Shown piece by piece: positions 52,666 to 63,398 of a DNA stretch of 64,000 nt. The notes below the pieces were generated by a model. The model was not told where the DNA came from, ran no database searches, and saw only the letters and a list, made by a program, of their open reading frames with translations. Position 1 is the first letter of the stretch; each line of letters opens with the position of its first letter. Source of the DNA: Collinsella stercoris DSM 13279 (GTDB taxonomy: Bacteria > Actinomycetota > Coriobacteriia > Coriobacteriales > Coriobacteriaceae); contig NZ_CP085935.1 of NCBI RefSeq assembly GCF_020735465.1, positions 1-64,000 of the forward strand. Reading direction: 5' to 3'. The position numbers and the translations under genes were made by a program.

Positions 52666-53549
52666 CGGTTGGCCGAGTCCTGGCGCAGGGCGCTCATCGC
52701 CGCGCTCGCCACGTCGGCGCGGTTCATGGTGTAGACGTGCAGGCCGTCGACGTCGTGCGCCGCAAGGTCCTCGAGCTGGCGGCAGGCGTACTCGATGCCC
52801 GCCGCGCGCAGGCTCTCGGCATCGTCCTCGTAGCGGGCGAGCAGCTTGATCACGGGCGAGGGCAGTGACGCCCCGCACATGAACACCATGCGGCTGATCT
52901 GCTGCTTGCCCATAAAGGGCATGATGCCGGCGGTGATGGGCGCGGTGATGCCCGCCCGCTCGGCGCGCTCGCGAAACCGGTAGAAGAGCTCGTTGTCAAA
53001 GAAGAGCTGGGTAACGAGGAAGCTCGCCCCGCAGTCCTGCTTGAGCTTGAGGTGGGCGATCGAGCGGTCGAGGTCGTCGCACTCGATGTGGCCCTCGGGA
53101 TACGCCGCGGCACCCACGCAAAAGCCCGCCTCGACGAGGGCGGGGATGATGTCCATCGCGTAGCGATAGTCGGCGCAGCCCGGTCCGGTCGGCGCGTCGG
53201 CCGGAACGTCGCCGCGCAGCGCGAGCACGTTTTCGATGCCCGCGGCGCGGAGCTCGGCGATCTTGGCGGGCAGGTCCTCGCGGTGCAGCGAGATGCAGGT
53301 CTGGTGCGCGCACGACGTGATGCCCAGCTCGCGCGTCAGCATGGAGGCGATCTGCGTGGTGGCGGCGTTGTTGGTCGAGCCGCCGGCGGAGTAGGTGACG
53401 CTCACAAAGCCGGGCGAGAGCTCGGCAAAGCGGCTGCCCACCTCGCGTGCGCGCTCGAGCGTGAGCTCGCCTTTGGGCGGGAACATCTCGAACGAGACGG
53501 GCGTGGTGCCTTGGGAGGCGGCCCTGGCGAACAGCTCATCGATCCTCAT
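52662..53549 (-). CDS. metF: 5,10-methylenetetrahydrofolate reductase
   Basis: A flavoprotein that makes methyl-tetrahydrofolate for MetH. The 295-residue barrel has VSFEMFPPKGE near the N-terminus, FVSVTYSAGGSTNN, NVLALRGDVPAD, AAYPEGHIE and FLVTQLFFDNELFYRF. AGGAG precedes ATG 53549. First gene of a metF, activation-domain, metH operon. I looked for a SAM or cobalamin riboswitch in the 267-nt leader and found none; a small dyad TAACA-AATG-TGTTA is the only structure (about 53638-53652). Confidence 0.95.
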   Translation of the reverse strand: MRIDELFARAASQGTTPVSFEMFPPKGELTLERAREVGSRFAELSPGFVSVTYSAGGSTNNAATTQIASMLTRELGITSCAHQTCISLHREDLPAKIAELRAAGIENVLALRGDVPADAPTGPGCADYRYAMDIIPALVEAGFCVGAAAYPEGHIECDDLDRSIAHLKLKQDCGASFLVTQLFFDNELFYRFRERAERAGITAPITAGIMPFMGKQQISRMVFMCGASLPSPVIKLLARYEDDAESLRAAGIEYACRQLEDLAAHDVDGLHVYTMNRADVASAAMSALRQDSANR

Positions 53550-53736
53550 GCGTGCTCCTGGTGCGTCAAAAGGTGGCAAATAGCGCTATGGTACGCCGTC
53601 CTGCCCGTCGGGGCGCACGTGCCGGGGCGGGTTGTAACACATTTGTTATATGGGTTGAGGTCGAGCGCCGGGCCGCGTGGCCGCGATCTGTCACGGCCGT
53701 GCGGACCGGCGTTTTTCTCGGTTGGGCGCACGGGGG

Positions 53737-53768
53737 GTGGAGTCACCGCCGTGCGGCGGGGCCTCCAC
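53737..53768 (-). terminator. Possible gltD terminator
   Basis: GTGGAG/CTCCAC and CCGCC/GGCGG arms separated by a 3x3 internal loop, about 50 nt past the gltD stop on the minus strand. Confidence 0.35.
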
Positions 53769-53816
53769 TTCGGGCATCGTTTCCAGCGAGCGCGCCCGGC
53801 GGGTCGTTTCGTGGAG

Positions 53817-55325
53817 CTACAACTCCAAAGCGCGGGCGACCTCCTGGGCGCTGGCGAGGGCGTCGGCGATGGCGTTCACTACAAGGGACGAGCCATTGCG
53901 GGCATCCCCGCAGGCAAAGACCGCGCAAGAGGGCGCATCGCCCCCCGTTTCCGCGTTGTCGCCGAGCACGCAGCGATGGCTTTGCGGCTCGCGCATGATC
54001 GGAAGGGGTCGGCTGCCCGCGGTTTGGGACAGGCGCGCGCCAAAGGAGCTGAAGACCTCGGGTTCGGGTCCGGTAAAACCGCAGGCAATGAGCACGAGCT
54101 GCGCCGGGATCTCATGTTCGGACCCCTCGATCCTGCGTGGCGACCCATCGCTCCAGTCGAGGTCGGCAACGAGCAGCCCGCGCGCGGCTCCCTGCTCGTC
54201 CCTCAGGACCTCGAGGGTATCCACGGCCCAAGAGCGCATCTCGCCGCCCGAGAGCGCGATGGCTTCTTGCTGGCCGTAGTCGGTCTTTTTGACATGGGGC
54301 CATTGCGGCCAGCCGTTCTGCGGCAGCGGCTGCTCGGGTGGTTCGGGCAGGAACTCGAGCTGCCGCACCGAGCGCGCGCCCTGGCGCACGGCCGTGCCCA
54401 CGCAGTCGTTGCCGGTGTCTCCGCCGCCGATGACGACGACGTCGAGCCCGCGCGCCGAGATGGCGCTTGCGCCCGAATCGCCCTCGAGTACCGCGCGCGT
54501 GGCGGCGCTCAGGTAATCCACCGCGTAGACGACGCCCTTGGCATCGGCGTTTCGTGCCGCAAGCGCGCGGGGCGCCCTCGCACCGGTGGCGATCACCACG
54601 GCGTCGAAGGTCTCAAGCAGGTCGAGGGCGACGTCTTGTTGCGCGGCGTCGACGCCCAGGCGAAATTCGATGCCCAGCGATTCCATGAACTCGACGCGGC
54701 GGCTGACGATCGACTTGTCGAGTTTCATGTTGGGGATGCCGTACATGAGCAGCCCTCCCGCGCGGTCATCGCGCTCGACGACCGTGACGCGCGCCCCGCG
54801 CCTCGCAAGGTCCCATGCGCTCGCAAGGCCGGCGGGCCCCGACCCGATCACCGCCACGCGCGGAGCGTTCCGGCCGGGCTGCGGGAACCGGGCGGGTCCC
54901 CCGTGCTCCCATTCCCAATCGGAGAGCGCGCGCTCGTTATCGTGAATCGTCACGGGCTGCCCGTCGACGGTTCCGAGGTTGCACGCCGCCTCGCAGAGCG
55001 CCGGGCACACGCGGCTCGTGAACTCGGGCAAGGGGGACGTGATCGAGAGGCGCGCGGCTGCCGCCTCCATGCGCCCGCGGTGGATGAGTTCGTTCCACTC
55101 GGGAATGAGGTTGTGGAGCGGGCAGCCGCTCGTGCGGGCGCGCCCAAACGAGGTGCCCGATTGGCAAAACGCCACGCCGCACATCATGCAGCGGCTCGCC
55201 TGGGCACGTCTGGTCGCCGTATCCGGCTCGATATAGAGCGGGTCGAAATCCTGTACGCGCTGGTCGACGGGGCGCAGCTCGTGCGCCACCCTGTCCGTGG
55301 TGAGAAAAGCTCCCGGTTTACCCAT
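53817..55325 (-). CDS. gltD: Glutamate synthase small subunit
   Basis: The FAD/NADPH-binding subunit that passes electrons to GltB, 502 residues. An N-terminal Fe-S domain has the cysteine pattern ASRCMMCGVAFCQSG and GCPLHNLIPEWNEL, with further Cys in SRVCPALCEAACNLG. Two nucleotide folds follow: VIGSGPAGLASAWDLAR (FAD) and VVVIGGGDTGNDCVGTA (NADPH). The C-terminal ATG motif FACGDARNGSSLVV is present. ATG 55325 is preceded by AAGGAGG lying in the end of gltB, 2 nt after its stop. Confidence 0.95.
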   Translation of the reverse strand: MGKPGAFLTTDRVAHELRPVDQRVQDFDPLYIEPDTATRRAQASRCMMCGVAFCQSGTSFGRARTSGCPLHNLIPEWNELIHRGRMEAAAARLSITSPLPEFTSRVCPALCEAACNLGTVDGQPVTIHDNERALSDWEWEHGGPARFPQPGRNAPRVAVIGSGPAGLASAWDLARRGARVTVVERDDRAGGLLMYGIPNMKLDKSIVSRRVEFMESLGIEFRLGVDAAQQDVALDLLETFDAVVIATGARAPRALAARNADAKGVVYAVDYLSAATRAVLEGDSGASAISARGLDVVVIGGGDTGNDCVGTAVRQGARSVRQLEFLPEPPEQPLPQNGWPQWPHVKKTDYGQQEAIALSGGEMRSWAVDTLEVLRDEQGAARGLLVADLDWSDGSPRRIEGSEHEIPAQLVLIACGFTGPEPEVFSSFGARLSQTAGSRPLPIMREPQSHRCVLGDNAETGGDAPSCAVFACGDARNGSSLVVNAIADALASAQEVARALEL

Positions 55326-55327
55326 GG

Positions 55328-58300
55328 CTAAGCCTCCTTGGTGGCGTTGTGCTTGCAAATGGGGGCGTGAGCGCCCGGTGCCGCGGGCGCGGTGATGACC
55401 TCGAACGCGCGCTCGAGGGCGGCCTCGTGGGCGAGTCCCGAGCGCTCTTCTTGGGCGACGATGCGGAGCACGCGTCGGTACTCCACGGGGATCACCTTGA
55501 CAAAGGCGCGCTCGATGTCGGGGAAGCGATACAGCAGGCGTATGCCACGGGGGCTTGCCGTGCGGCGGACATGCTCCTCGATCAACGCGCGGATGAGGGC
55601 GATCTCCTCGGCGTCGGGGCGATCGAGCTCAACCGTCTCGGTGTTGACGCGCTCGGCGAGCGTGCCGTACTCGTCGTAGACGTAGGCGACGCCTCCTGTC
55701 ATGCCGGCTCCAAAGTTATGGCCCACCTCGCCGAGGATGAGCGCCACGCCTCCCGTCATGTACTCGCAGCCGTGCGCCCCCACGCCCTCGACGACCACGG
55801 TGGCGCCGGAATTCCTGACTGCGAAGCGCTGACCCGCCAATCCGTTGACAAACCCGCGCCCGCTCGTCGCCCCCATAAAGGCGACGTTGCCCACGATGAC
55901 GTTCTCGTCGAACTTGAAGGTCGCGCCCTCCGGCGGGGCAACGGAGAGGATGCCGCCGGAGAGTCCCTTGCCAAAATAGTCATTCGCATCGCCGCGGACG
56001 GCGAGCGTCACGCCGGCGGGGATGAAGGCGCCAAAGCTCTGGCCGGCAGACCCTGTGCAGTTGACGGTGATGGAGCCTTCCGGAAGGCCGTTTGGATGCG
56101 CGCTGGTGACCGTATGGCCGAGCATGGTGCCCGTGCAGCGGTTGATGTTGGCGATGTCGACGTTCAGCTCCACGGGAAGCATGTGGGCTCGCGCATCGGC
56201 GGTAAAGGGGATGAGGAGCGTCGCGTCGAGGGTCTCGTCAAGATGCGATGCGGCCGCCATCTGCGGAAGGTGATGGCCGCAGTCGGCGCCGGGGATGTGC
56301 GCCCCGAACTCGCATTGGGCGGGCGCCAAGACGGGCGCGAGGTCCAGAAGGTCCGACTTCCAATTGCCGGTGCCCGGGATCTGTCGCAGGCACTCGACGT
56401 GCCCGACCATATCGTCAACGGTGGCGAAGCCCAGGCGCGCCATGACCTGACGGAGCTGTTCGGCGACGAACAGCATGAACCGCTCGACGTGTTCGGGCCT
56501 GCCGGCAAAACCGTGGCGCAACCGGCAGTTTTGCGTCGCGATGCCCGCCGGGCAGGTGTCTTGCTGGCAATCGCGCTGCATCAGGCAGCCCATGGCGATG
56601 AGCGGCATGGTGGCGAACCCGAACTCCTCCGCGCCGAGCAGGCATGCCACCGCCACGTCGGTGCCGTCCATGAGCTTGCCGTCGGCCTCGAGCACAACGC
56701 GGGAGCGCAGGCCGTTTTGCATGAGCGTCTGCTGCGTCTCGGCGAGGCCGAGCTCGAGGGGCAGGCCGGCGTGCCAGATCGAGTCGCGCGGGGCCGCGCC
56801 CGACCCGCCGTTGTGGCCCGAGATCAAGATCTTGTTGGCGGCTCCCTTGGCAACGCCGGTGGCGATGGTTCCCACCCCGGCCTCGCTCACGAGCTTGACG
56901 CTCACGCGCGCCTGGGGGTTTGCGCATTTGAGATCGAAGATGAGCTCGGCCAGGTCCTCGATGGAGTAGATGTCGTGATGCGGGGGAGGCGAGATGAGGC
57001 CGATGCCGGGCGTGGATTGGCGCACCTCGGCGATCCAGGGATATACCTTCCTACCGGGCAGGTGCCCGCCCTCGCCGGGCTTCGCTCCCTGGGCCATCTT
57101 GATCTGGATCTCCGTTGCGGAGGCGAGGTACCGGCTCGTTACGCCAAAGCGGCCCGAGGCCACCTGCTTGATGGCAGAGTTGGCTGAATCACCGTTGGCG
57201 AGCGGCGTCTCGCGCCGCGGGTCCTCTCCGCCCTCGCCCGAATTCGACCGCCCGTGCAGGCGGTTCATCGCGATGGCGAGGCATTCGTGGGCCTCGCGGC
57301 TGATGGAGCCGTAGCTCATGGCGCCCGTGTTGAAACGCGTCACGATGGAGCGAGCGCTCTCGACGGCATCGAGCGGCAGCGGTGCGCGCCCTGCCGCATC
57401 GAAGTCGAGCAGGTCGCGCAGGCGCACGACGCGTCCCGGTTTGTGCAGGCGCGCGCTGTACGCCTCGAACGCCGAGGCATCGTCGAGACGCACCGCGCTC
57501 TGCAGCAAAAAGATGGTCTGGGGGTCGATGAGGTGGTCCTCGCCGCCCAGCGGGCGCCACTTGGTGAGGCCGAGCGTGGGGAGCTGGGAGGGGGCGGGCG
57601 ACCCGTTCAGCGCGAGTGCCGCGTCGTAGCGTTCGTCGAGCTCACGCTGGACGTCGCCGATCCCCATGCCGCCCACGCGGCTCACGGTGCCGGCGAAGCA
57701 CCGGTCGATGAGCTCGGGTGCCAGACCGACCGCCTCGAATATCTGGGCGGAATGGTAGCTCTGCATGGTGGAGATGCCCATCTTGGACATGATGGACACG
57801 ATGCCCGCGGTGGCGGCGCGGTTGAACCGCCCGATGCCCTCGGAGGCGCTCAACTCGACCCCGTCCGCCGTTGCGAGGTCGTGCTGGGCGGCAAGGGCGG
57901 CAATGTGGGCATGGGCGCCATAAGGCCAGATGCCACTTGCCGAGTAGCTCACCAGCGCCGCGAAATCATGGGCCGAAAGCGCGTCGCCGGTTTCAACGAT
58001 CAGGTCCGCGAACGTGCGAAGCCCCGCCCGCATCAGATGATTGTGGACCGCTCCCACGGCGAGCAGGGAGGGGATGGGGACCTCTCCCGTCCCGGCGCGG
58101 TCGGAGAGCGCCACGATGTTCGCCCCCGCGCGAACCGCCGTCTCAACCTCGCTGCAAAGGGAGGCGAGGGCCTGGTCGAGCGCATCGGCACCGGCGTCGC
58201 GTCGATAAACGGCGCGGAATGCGCGCGCGTGGAATCCCGTGTGCTCGATTGAGGTGATGGCGCGGTACTGCCCCTCCGTGAGCAGCGGGGAGTCGAGGCG

Positions 58301-60031
58301 GAGGAGCTGGCAGGCGTTGCGGCTGTCTTCGAGTAAGTTGCCGTGATTGCCCAGATACAGCACGGTCGAGGTCACCACGTGCTCGCGCAGGGCATCGATG
58401 GGCGGATTCGTTACCTGGGCGAACAGCTGGTAGAAGTAGTCAAAGAACGAGCGGGTCTTGGTGGAGAGGCAGGCGAGCGGCGCGTCGATGCCCATGGAGG
58501 CGAGAGGGACTCTGCCCGTGATCGCCATGGGGCGCACCACCTCGTCGATGTCGTCCCAATGGTGACCCAGTTTGGCGGCGTCCACGGTCATCAGCCCGCA
58601 CGCCCCTTCGCACGGCCCGTCGACGGGCCGCTCGTTGTGCGCGGGCGTGATGTCGTCGAGCGTGAGCGTCTCCTCGGCGATCCAGTCGCGGAACGGCTTG
58701 AGCTTCGCCATGCTTCCGCGCAGCTCGTCGTTGTACGCCACGCGCGCCTTCGAAAAGTCGACTTCGATCATCTCACCCGGACCGAGCAGGCCCGCGGTGA
58801 GCACGTTTGCCGGATCGACTTCGATGGTGCCGACTTCCGAGGAGAGCAGGAAGCGATCGTCTCGGGTCACGTAGTAGCGTGCGGGGCGCAGGCCGTTGCG
58901 GTCGAGGGCGGCGCCGAGGGTCCGTCCGTCGGTGAATGCGATGGCGGCGGGGCCGTCCCAGGGCTCCATGAGCATGGACTGATATGCATCGTAGGCGCGC
59001 CGCTCGGGCGAGAGCGCCTTGTTGTGATCCCAGGGCTCGGGTATGAGCATGGACACCGCGCGGGTGAGGGGCCGGCCGTTCATGACCAGGAATTCAAGGA
59101 CGTTGTCGAGGATGGCGGAGTCGGAGCCCTCTCGATTGATGATGGGCAGCACGCGGTCGAGATCATGTTGGAGCACGGGGGAGTACAGGTTGGGTTCGCG
59201 CGCGCGAATCCAGTTGACGTTGCCCTTCAAGGTGTTGATCTCGCCATTGTGGACGATGAAGCGATTGGGGTGGGCGCGTTCCCAGCTGGGCGTGGTGTTG
59301 GTCGAGTAACGGGAGTGGACGAGCGCGACGGCGGTTTTGACGGCGGCGTCGTTGAGGTCGGAGTAGAAGCGCCGCATTTGGGTTGCGACGAGCATGCCCT
59401 TGTACACGATGGTCCGTGCGCTCATGGAGCAGATGTAGAAGATCTTCCCATCGAGTGCGGGATCGACGTCCGCGCGTTTCTCGATTTCGCGCCGGCATAC
59501 GTAGAGCGCCCGCTCAAAGTCGTCGCCGCGCGGAATCGATTGGGGACGGCCCAAAAACGCCTGCATGATGGTTGGCATGCAGGCCTGTGCAGTCGAGCCG
59601 AGGTCGTGCGGGTCAACGGGGACGGAACGCCAAAAGAGCAGCGGGATGCCGCATGCGGCGCAGCCCTCCTCGACGATGCGCCGTGCGTCCGCCACGCCGC
59701 GCTCGTCTCGCGGCAGGAAGAGCATCGCCACGCCGTAATCGCCCTCATCGGGCAAAAGGTGACCGCATCGTTGCGCCTCTTTGCGAAAGAATCGGTGGGG
59801 AACCTGAAAGAGGATGCCGGCGCCGTCTCCGGTGTTGCGCTCGAGGCCAACGCCGCCTCGGTGCTCAAGGTTGACGAGGACGGAGAGAGCGTCATCGAGG
59901 ATCTGATGGCTGCGCTCTCCCTTGATGCTCGCCAGCGCGCCGATGCCGCAGGCGTCGTGTTCGAACTCCGGTCGATAGAGTGTCTGCCGCCCCTGAGGGC
60001 TCGTGGCGGGCGACGCGGTTGACTGTCCCAT
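55328..60031 (-). CDS. gltB: Glutamate synthase large subunit
   Basis: It converts 2-oxoglutarate and glutamine to two glutamates. The 1567-residue protein has a 27-residue propeptide, then the N-terminal nucleophile Cys28 in [10 protein letters not shown]. The glutaminase domain follows ([14 protein letters not shown]), then the central and FMN domains ([30 protein letters not shown]), the 3Fe-4S cysteines in [15 protein letters not shown], and a C-terminal beta-helix of GXXGXXXG-type repeats. ATG 60031 is preceded by AAAGGAGA; the longer frame to 60166 has no such site. Confidence 0.97.
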   Translation of the reverse strand: MGQSTASPATSPQGRQTLYRPEFEHDACGIGALASIKGERSHQILDDALSVLVNLEHRGGVGLERNTGDGAGILFQVPHRFFRKEAQRCGHLLPDEGDYGVAMLFLPRDERGVADARRIVEEGCAACGIPLLFWRSVPVDPHDLGSTAQACMPTIMQAFLGRPQSIPRGDDFERALYVCRREIEKRADVDPALDGKIFYICSMSARTIVYKGMLVATQMRRFYSDLNDAAVKTAVALVHSRYSTNTTPSWERAHPNRFIVHNGEINTLKGNVNWIRAREPNLYSPVLQHDLDRVLPIINREGSDSAILDNVLEFLVMNGRPLTRAVSMLIPEPWDHNKALSPERRAYDAYQSMLMEPWDGPAAIAFTDGRTLGAALDRNGLRPARYYVTRDDRFLLSSEVGTIEVDPANVLTAGLLGPGEMIEVDFSKARVAYNDELRGSMAKLKPFRDWIAEETLTLDDITPAHNERPVDGPCEGACGLMTVDAAKLGHHWDDIDEVVRPMAITGRVPLASMGIDAPLACLSTKTRSFFDYFYQLFAQVTNPPIDALREHVVTSTVLYLGNHGNLLEDSRNACQLLRLDSPLLTEGQYRAITSIEHTGFHARAFRAVYRRDAGADALDQALASLCSEVETAVRAGANIVALSDRAGTGEVPIPSLLAVGAVHNHLMRAGLRTFADLIVETGDALSAHDFAALVSYSASGIWPYGAHAHIAALAAQHDLATADGVELSASEGIGRFNRAATAGIVSIMSKMGISTMQSYHSAQIFEAVGLAPELIDRCFAGTVSRVGGMGIGDVQRELDERYDAALALNGSPAPSQLPTLGLTKWRPLGGEDHLIDPQTIFLLQSAVRLDDASAFEAYSARLHKPGRVVRLRDLLDFDAAGRAPLPLDAVESARSIVTRFNTGAMSYGSISREAHECLAIAMNRLHGRSNSGEGGEDPRRETPLANGDSANSAIKQVASGRFGVTSRYLASATEIQIKMAQGAKPGEGGHLPGRKVYPWIAEVRQSTPGIGLISPPPHHDIYSIEDLAELIFDLKCANPQARVSVKLVSEAGVGTIATGVAKGAANKILISGHNGGSGAAPRDSIWHAGLPLELGLAETQQTLMQNGLRSRVVLEADGKLMDGTDVAVACLLGAEEFGFATMPLIAMGCLMQRDCQQDTCPAGIATQNCRLRHGFAGRPEHVERFMLFVAEQLRQVMARLGFATVDDMVGHVECLRQIPGTGNWKSDLLDLAPVLAPAQCEFGAHIPGADCGHHLPQMAAASHLDETLDATLLIPFTADARAHMLPVELNVDIANINRCTGTMLGHTVTSAHPNGLPEGSITVNCTGSAGQSFGAFIPAGVTLAVRGDANDYFGKGLSGGILSVAPPEGATFKFDENVIVGNVAFMGATSGRGFVNGLAGQRFAVRNSGATVVVEGVGAHGCEYMTGGVALILGEVGHNFGAGMTGGVAYVYDEYGTLAERVNTETVELDRPDAEEIALIRALIEEHVRRTASPRGIRLLYRFPDIERAFVKVIPVEYRRVLRIVAQEERSGLAHEAALERAFEVITAPAAPGAHAPICKHNATKEA

Positions 60032-60394
60032 TGCCGTCTCCTTTGGGTCGAGGTGCACGGGGAATCGTTCGGGCGGAATGATACGTTCGGTTGGTTGCGC
60101 GTGGTTTGCAGACGTGTTTCCTGCAGGTTTCCAGTAGGGGAACATCTGAATACGGTCCTTATGCATACCCCTTTACCAGCGGTTATGAGAAAACCGAGGC
60201 TCTTTGCGCGCAAGCGTGATTTTTTGCCCGCGCTGCACAGTCAGCATTCTTTACGCAGGCAGAGTGCGGTACGCTACGATATGTTTCACGCCTGCAACGC
60301 AGCGGAAATTGCATCGAAACGTATGGCGTATAGGCTGCAATCGTCCACTAGCACCAGCGTCGCCCGCAGCGACGCGCCACGAAGGGAGCATCTG
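60032..60394. promoter_or_regulatory. Divergent gltB-glnA regulatory region
   Basis: About 363 nt containing both promoters. An ATATGTTTC / GAAACGTAT dyad (60279-60287 and 60316-60324; 8 of 9 positions match) with a 28-nt gap could bind a nitrogen regulator. No exact GlnR or AmtR box was recognised and no unambiguous promoter hexamers were found. Confidence 0.4.
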
Positions 60395-62485
60395 ATGGCC
60401 GATCTCACCGACCGCTTTGGCACGATGGTCTTCTCCGAAGACGTCATGAAGAAGTGGCTGCCCAAAGACGTGTACAAAAAGCTCGCCGCAACCATCGAGG
60501 AGGGCCAGCCTCTCGACTTGGATGTGGCGAACGCCGTCGCCCATGCCATGAAGGAGTGGGCGATCGCCCACGGCGCCACGCATTACGCGCACTGGTTCCA
60601 GCCGCTCTCCGGCATCACGAGCGAAAAGCACGACAGCTTCCTTGAGCCCAACCACGATGGCACCGCCATCACCAAGTTCTCGGGCAAGGCGCTCATCAAG
60701 GGTGAGCCCGACGCCTCGAGTTTCCCCAACGGCGGTCTGCGTGCCACCTTCGAGGCGCGTGGATATACCGCATGGGACGCCACCAGCCCGGCGTTTATCA
60801 AGGACGACGTGCTGTGCATCCCCACCGCGTTTTGCTCCTACACGGGCGAGGCCCTGGACAAGAAGACCCCGCTGCTGCGCTCCATGACCGCCCTCGACGA
60901 GCAGGCCAAGCGCGTGCTCGCCCTGTTCGGCAAGCATCCCAAGCGCGTCGTGCCTTCCGTGGGCGACGAGCAGGAGTACTTCCTCATCAAGAAGGACGCA
61001 TACCGTAAGCGCCGCGACCTCGTCATCTGCGGCCGCACGCTGTTCGGCGCGGCTCCGTGCAAGGGACAGGAACTCGAGGAGCATTACTTCGGCGCCATTC
61101 GCCCGACCGTCTCCGCGTACATGAAGGACCTCGATAACGAACTTTGGGCACTGGGCATCCCGGCCAAGACGAAACATAACGAGGTCGCCCCCTGCCAGCA
61201 CGAGCTCGCCCCCGTGTACTCCGAGCTCAATGAGGCCGTTGACAACAACCTCCTCATGATGGAGAAGATGAAGCTCATCGCCAGTCGCCACGATCTGGTG
61301 TGTCTGCTGCACGAGAAGCCGTTCGAGGGAATCAACGGTTCGGGCAAGCACAACAACTGGTCGCTCGGCACGGCCGACGAGAACCTTCTCGACCCCGGCG
61401 ACACCCCGCTCGAGAACTTGCAGTTCGTGGTGTTCCTTACCGCGGTCATCGAGGCCGTCGACAAGTACCAGGACCTCCTGCGCGCCAGTGTCGCGAGCTG
61501 CGGTAACGACCATCGCCTGGGCGCCAACGAGGCACCGCCGGCGATCATGTCCATCTTCCTGGGCGATCAGCTCACCGAGGTCGTCGAGATGCTGATGGAC
61601 GGCGAGACGAGCGTCCACGCTACCACCGATACGCTCACCTTCGGCACGGTTCTGCTGCCCAACCTCGAGCAGGACAACACCGACCGTAACCGTACGAGCC
61701 CCTTCGCCTTTACGGGTAACAAGTTCGAGTTCCGCGCCGTGGGCTCCGAGGCGAACGTCTCCGACGCGAACCTGGTGCTCGACTGCGCCGTTGCCCAGGC
61801 CCTGCGCGACTTTGCGGACGCCCTTGAGGGCACGCCCGAGGCCGACTTCCAAGAGGCCGCGCTGGCCTACTGCGCCGAGCATCTGCGTGAGCATCGCCGC
61901 ATCCTCTTCTCCGGTGATGGTTATTCCGAGGCGTGGGAGAAGGAGGCCGAGTCTCGCGGCCTGTGCAACTTCCGCACCGCCGCCGACGCGCTGCCGGCAT
62001 TTGTCGCCGAGAAGAATCTTGCGCTGTTCCAGGAGCTCGGTGTGCTTTCCGAGGCAGAGGCCGTGTGTCGTTACGAGGTCAAGCTCGAGAAGTACAACAA
62101 GCTCATGAACATTGAGGCCACGACGATGATCCGCGAGGCGCGCCGCACGTACCGCCCGGTCATCACCGCCTACGCCACCAAGGTCGCCAAGGGTCTTGAG
62201 GCCATCCGAGCCGCCGGTGCCGAGGCGGCGATGCAGTGCGAGCAGAACACGCTCAACAAGCTCTGCAACGGCATCACCGACATCAACGAGGCCATCAAGG
62301 CGCTCGACGCGGTGCACGTCAAGGCGGAGTCCATGGCAGATGGCCAGGAGCAGGCGAATTGCTATGCGCACGAGGTTGCACCCGCTATGGCCGACCTGCG
62401 CGCGGCAGTCGATGCCATGGAGGAGATTGTGGCCGCAGATTACTGGCCGGTCCCGACCTACGACGACGTGCTGTTCTACGTGTAA
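60395..62485 (+). CDS. glnA: Glutamine synthetase type III
   Basis: An ATP-dependent ammonia-assimilating enzyme of the large GlnN class, 696 residues. Signatures are [13 protein letters not shown] near the N-terminus, [49 protein letters not shown] and [23 protein letters not shown] 60395 has GAAGGGAG 6 nt upstream; the longer frame back to 60053 is not part of the family. It is divergent from gltBD, giving a complete GS-GOGAT pair. Type III enzymes are common in anaerobes and cyanobacteria. Confidence 0.96.
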   Translation: MADLTDRFGTMVFSEDVMKKWLPKDVYKKLAATIEEGQPLDLDVANAVAHAMKEWAIAHGATHYAHWFQPLSGITSEKHDSFLEPNHDGTAITKFSGKALIKGEPDASSFPNGGLRATFEARGYTAWDATSPAFIKDDVLCIPTAFCSYTGEALDKKTPLLRSMTALDEQAKRVLALFGKHPKRVVPSVGDEQEYFLIKKDAYRKRRDLVICGRTLFGAAPCKGQELEEHYFGAIRPTVSAYMKDLDNELWALGIPAKTKHNEVAPCQHELAPVYSELNEAVDNNLLMMEKMKLIASRHDLVCLLHEKPFEGINGSGKHNNWSLGTADENLLDPGDTPLENLQFVVFLTAVIEAVDKYQDLLRASVASCGNDHRLGANEAPPAIMSIFLGDQLTEVVEMLMDGETSVHATTDTLTFGTVLLPNLEQDNTDRNRTSPFAFTGNKFEFRAVGSEANVSDANLVLDCAVAQALRDFADALEGTPEADFQEAALAYCAEHLREHRRILFSGDGYSEAWEKEAESRGLCNFRTAADALPAFVAEKNLALFQELGVLSEAEAVCRYEVKLEKYNKLMNIEATTMIREARRTYRPVITAYATKVAKGLEAIRAAGAEAAMQCEQNTLNKLCNGITDINEAIKALDAVHVKAESMADGQEQANCYAHEVAPAMADLRAAVDAMEEIVAADYWPVPTYDDVLFYV

Positions 62486-62523
62486 GCGCGTTGCCTCAAG
62501 GCGATGGGGCATTGAGAGCGAAA

Positions 62524-62563
62524 CGAGTGCGGGCGGGCGCTTTAACTCATCCGCCCGCACTCG
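62524..62563 (+). terminator. glnA terminator
   Basis: A perfect 13-bp stem (CGAGTGCGGGCGG and complement) with a 14-nt loop, 38 nt after the stop. Confidence 0.75.
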
Positions 62564-62573
62564 ATTGTGGGGG

Positions 62574-62603
62574 TTGTGCGGGCATGCGTGCCTTTGCTAT
62601 ACT
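62574..62603 (+). promoter_or_regulatory. Promoter of tRNA-Glu
   Basis: TTGTGC at 62574 and TATACT at 62598 with an 18-nt spacer, 10 nt upstream of the tRNA. Confidence 0.6.
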
Positions 62604-62613
62604 CAGTCGCGCT

Positions 62614-62690
62614 GTCCCCATCGTCTAGCGGCCAAGGACGCCACCCTTTCAAGGTGGATATCACGGGTTCGAATCCCGTTGGGGGCACCA
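62614..62690 (+). tRNA. tRNA-Glu (UUC)
   Basis: A complete cloverleaf. The acceptor GTCCCCA pairs with TGGGGGC (one G-U). The anticodon stem CCACC/GGTGG encloses the loop CTTTCAA, giving anticodon UUC. The T-loop GGTTCGAATCC is canonical. The CCA end is encoded (62688-62690). In an organism with GatCAB, the same GluRS probably also charges tRNA(Gln). Confidence 0.97.
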
Positions 62691-62790
62691 TTTTGCTCTG
62701 CTTGGACCCGCACGGCTTCGCGTCGCGCGGGTCTTTTTGTCACAAGGCGCGCGCCGCGGAATGCGCGCCTACGGGAGAACGGGGTCCTCG

Positions 62791-63324
62791 ATGGATGCGA
62801 AGCAGGTGGCGCGAGCCGGGGTGATGGTGGCGTTGCTCGCCGTCTCCGCCCAGGTCATGGTGCCCATCGGACCTGTGCCGTTCACCCTGCAGACGTTCGT
62901 CCTCGCCATGCTCGTCGCGGTGCTCGATCGCGGCACAGCGATGTTCGCCGTTATCGCGTACATCTTGCTGGGGGCGCTGGGCCTTCCGGTGTTTTCCGGG
63001 TTCATGGGCGGCATCGGAGCCCTTGTGGGCCCCACGGGTGGCTTTTTGTGGGGGTTCGTGTTGGGCACGGCACTCGCGTGCGGCGTTGGCCGTGCGCTGT
63101 CCAAGCGCGCGGGTGCGTACCCCCGTGCCCTCGTATCCGCTGCGGTTCTGCTGCTCGTTTCGTATACGTGCGGCACGGCGCAGCTCATGGTGCTCATGTC
63201 GCTTGACCTGCTGGACGCACTTGCCATCGCCGTGCTGCCGTTCGTCATCCCCGACGCCGTAAAGATAGCGCTGGGGTCGCGCGTGGGGATAACGGTGAGC
63301 AGGCGCCTCTCGCGGGTCGCCTAG
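62791..63324 (+). CDS. bioY: BioY biotin transporter, ECF S component
   Basis: The membrane substrate-binding subunit of the biotin ECF transporter, 177 residues with about six helices. The BioY motifs are VPIGPVPFTLQTFVLAML, LLGALGLPVFSGFMGG and LVGPTGGFLWGF. ATG 62791 follows GGGG; an ATG at 62761 is also possible. It lies 100 nt after tRNA-Glu with no EcfA or EcfT nearby, so it either works alone or shares an energising module encoded elsewhere. No biotin-synthesis genes are in the window. Confidence 0.94.
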   Translation: MDAKQVARAGVMVALLAVSAQVMVPIGPVPFTLQTFVLAMLVAVLDRGTAMFAVIAYILLGALGLPVFSGFMGGIGALVGPTGGFLWGFVLGTALACGVGRALSKRAGAYPRALVSAAVLLLVSYTCGTAQLMVLMSLDLLDALAIAVLPFVIPDAVKIALGSRVGITVSRRLSRVA

Positions 63325-63329
63325 CGCTA

Positions 63330-63374
63330 AACGGATGCGCCGCCGAGCTGGTTGGGCTCGGCGGCGCATCCGTT
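63330..63374. terminator. Bidirectional terminator between bioY and gatD
   Basis: A perfect 19-bp stem (63330-63348 with 63356-63374) and 7-nt loop between convergent genes. Confidence 0.85.
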
Positions 63375-63398
63375 CGGCACCATGTGCTTTGTATTGCG

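Noticed and set aside
53550..53816. SAM or cobalamin riboswitch upstream of metF
   Set aside because: I found neither the cobalamin-box text nor SAM aptamer core; only a small TAACA/TGTTA dyad is present.
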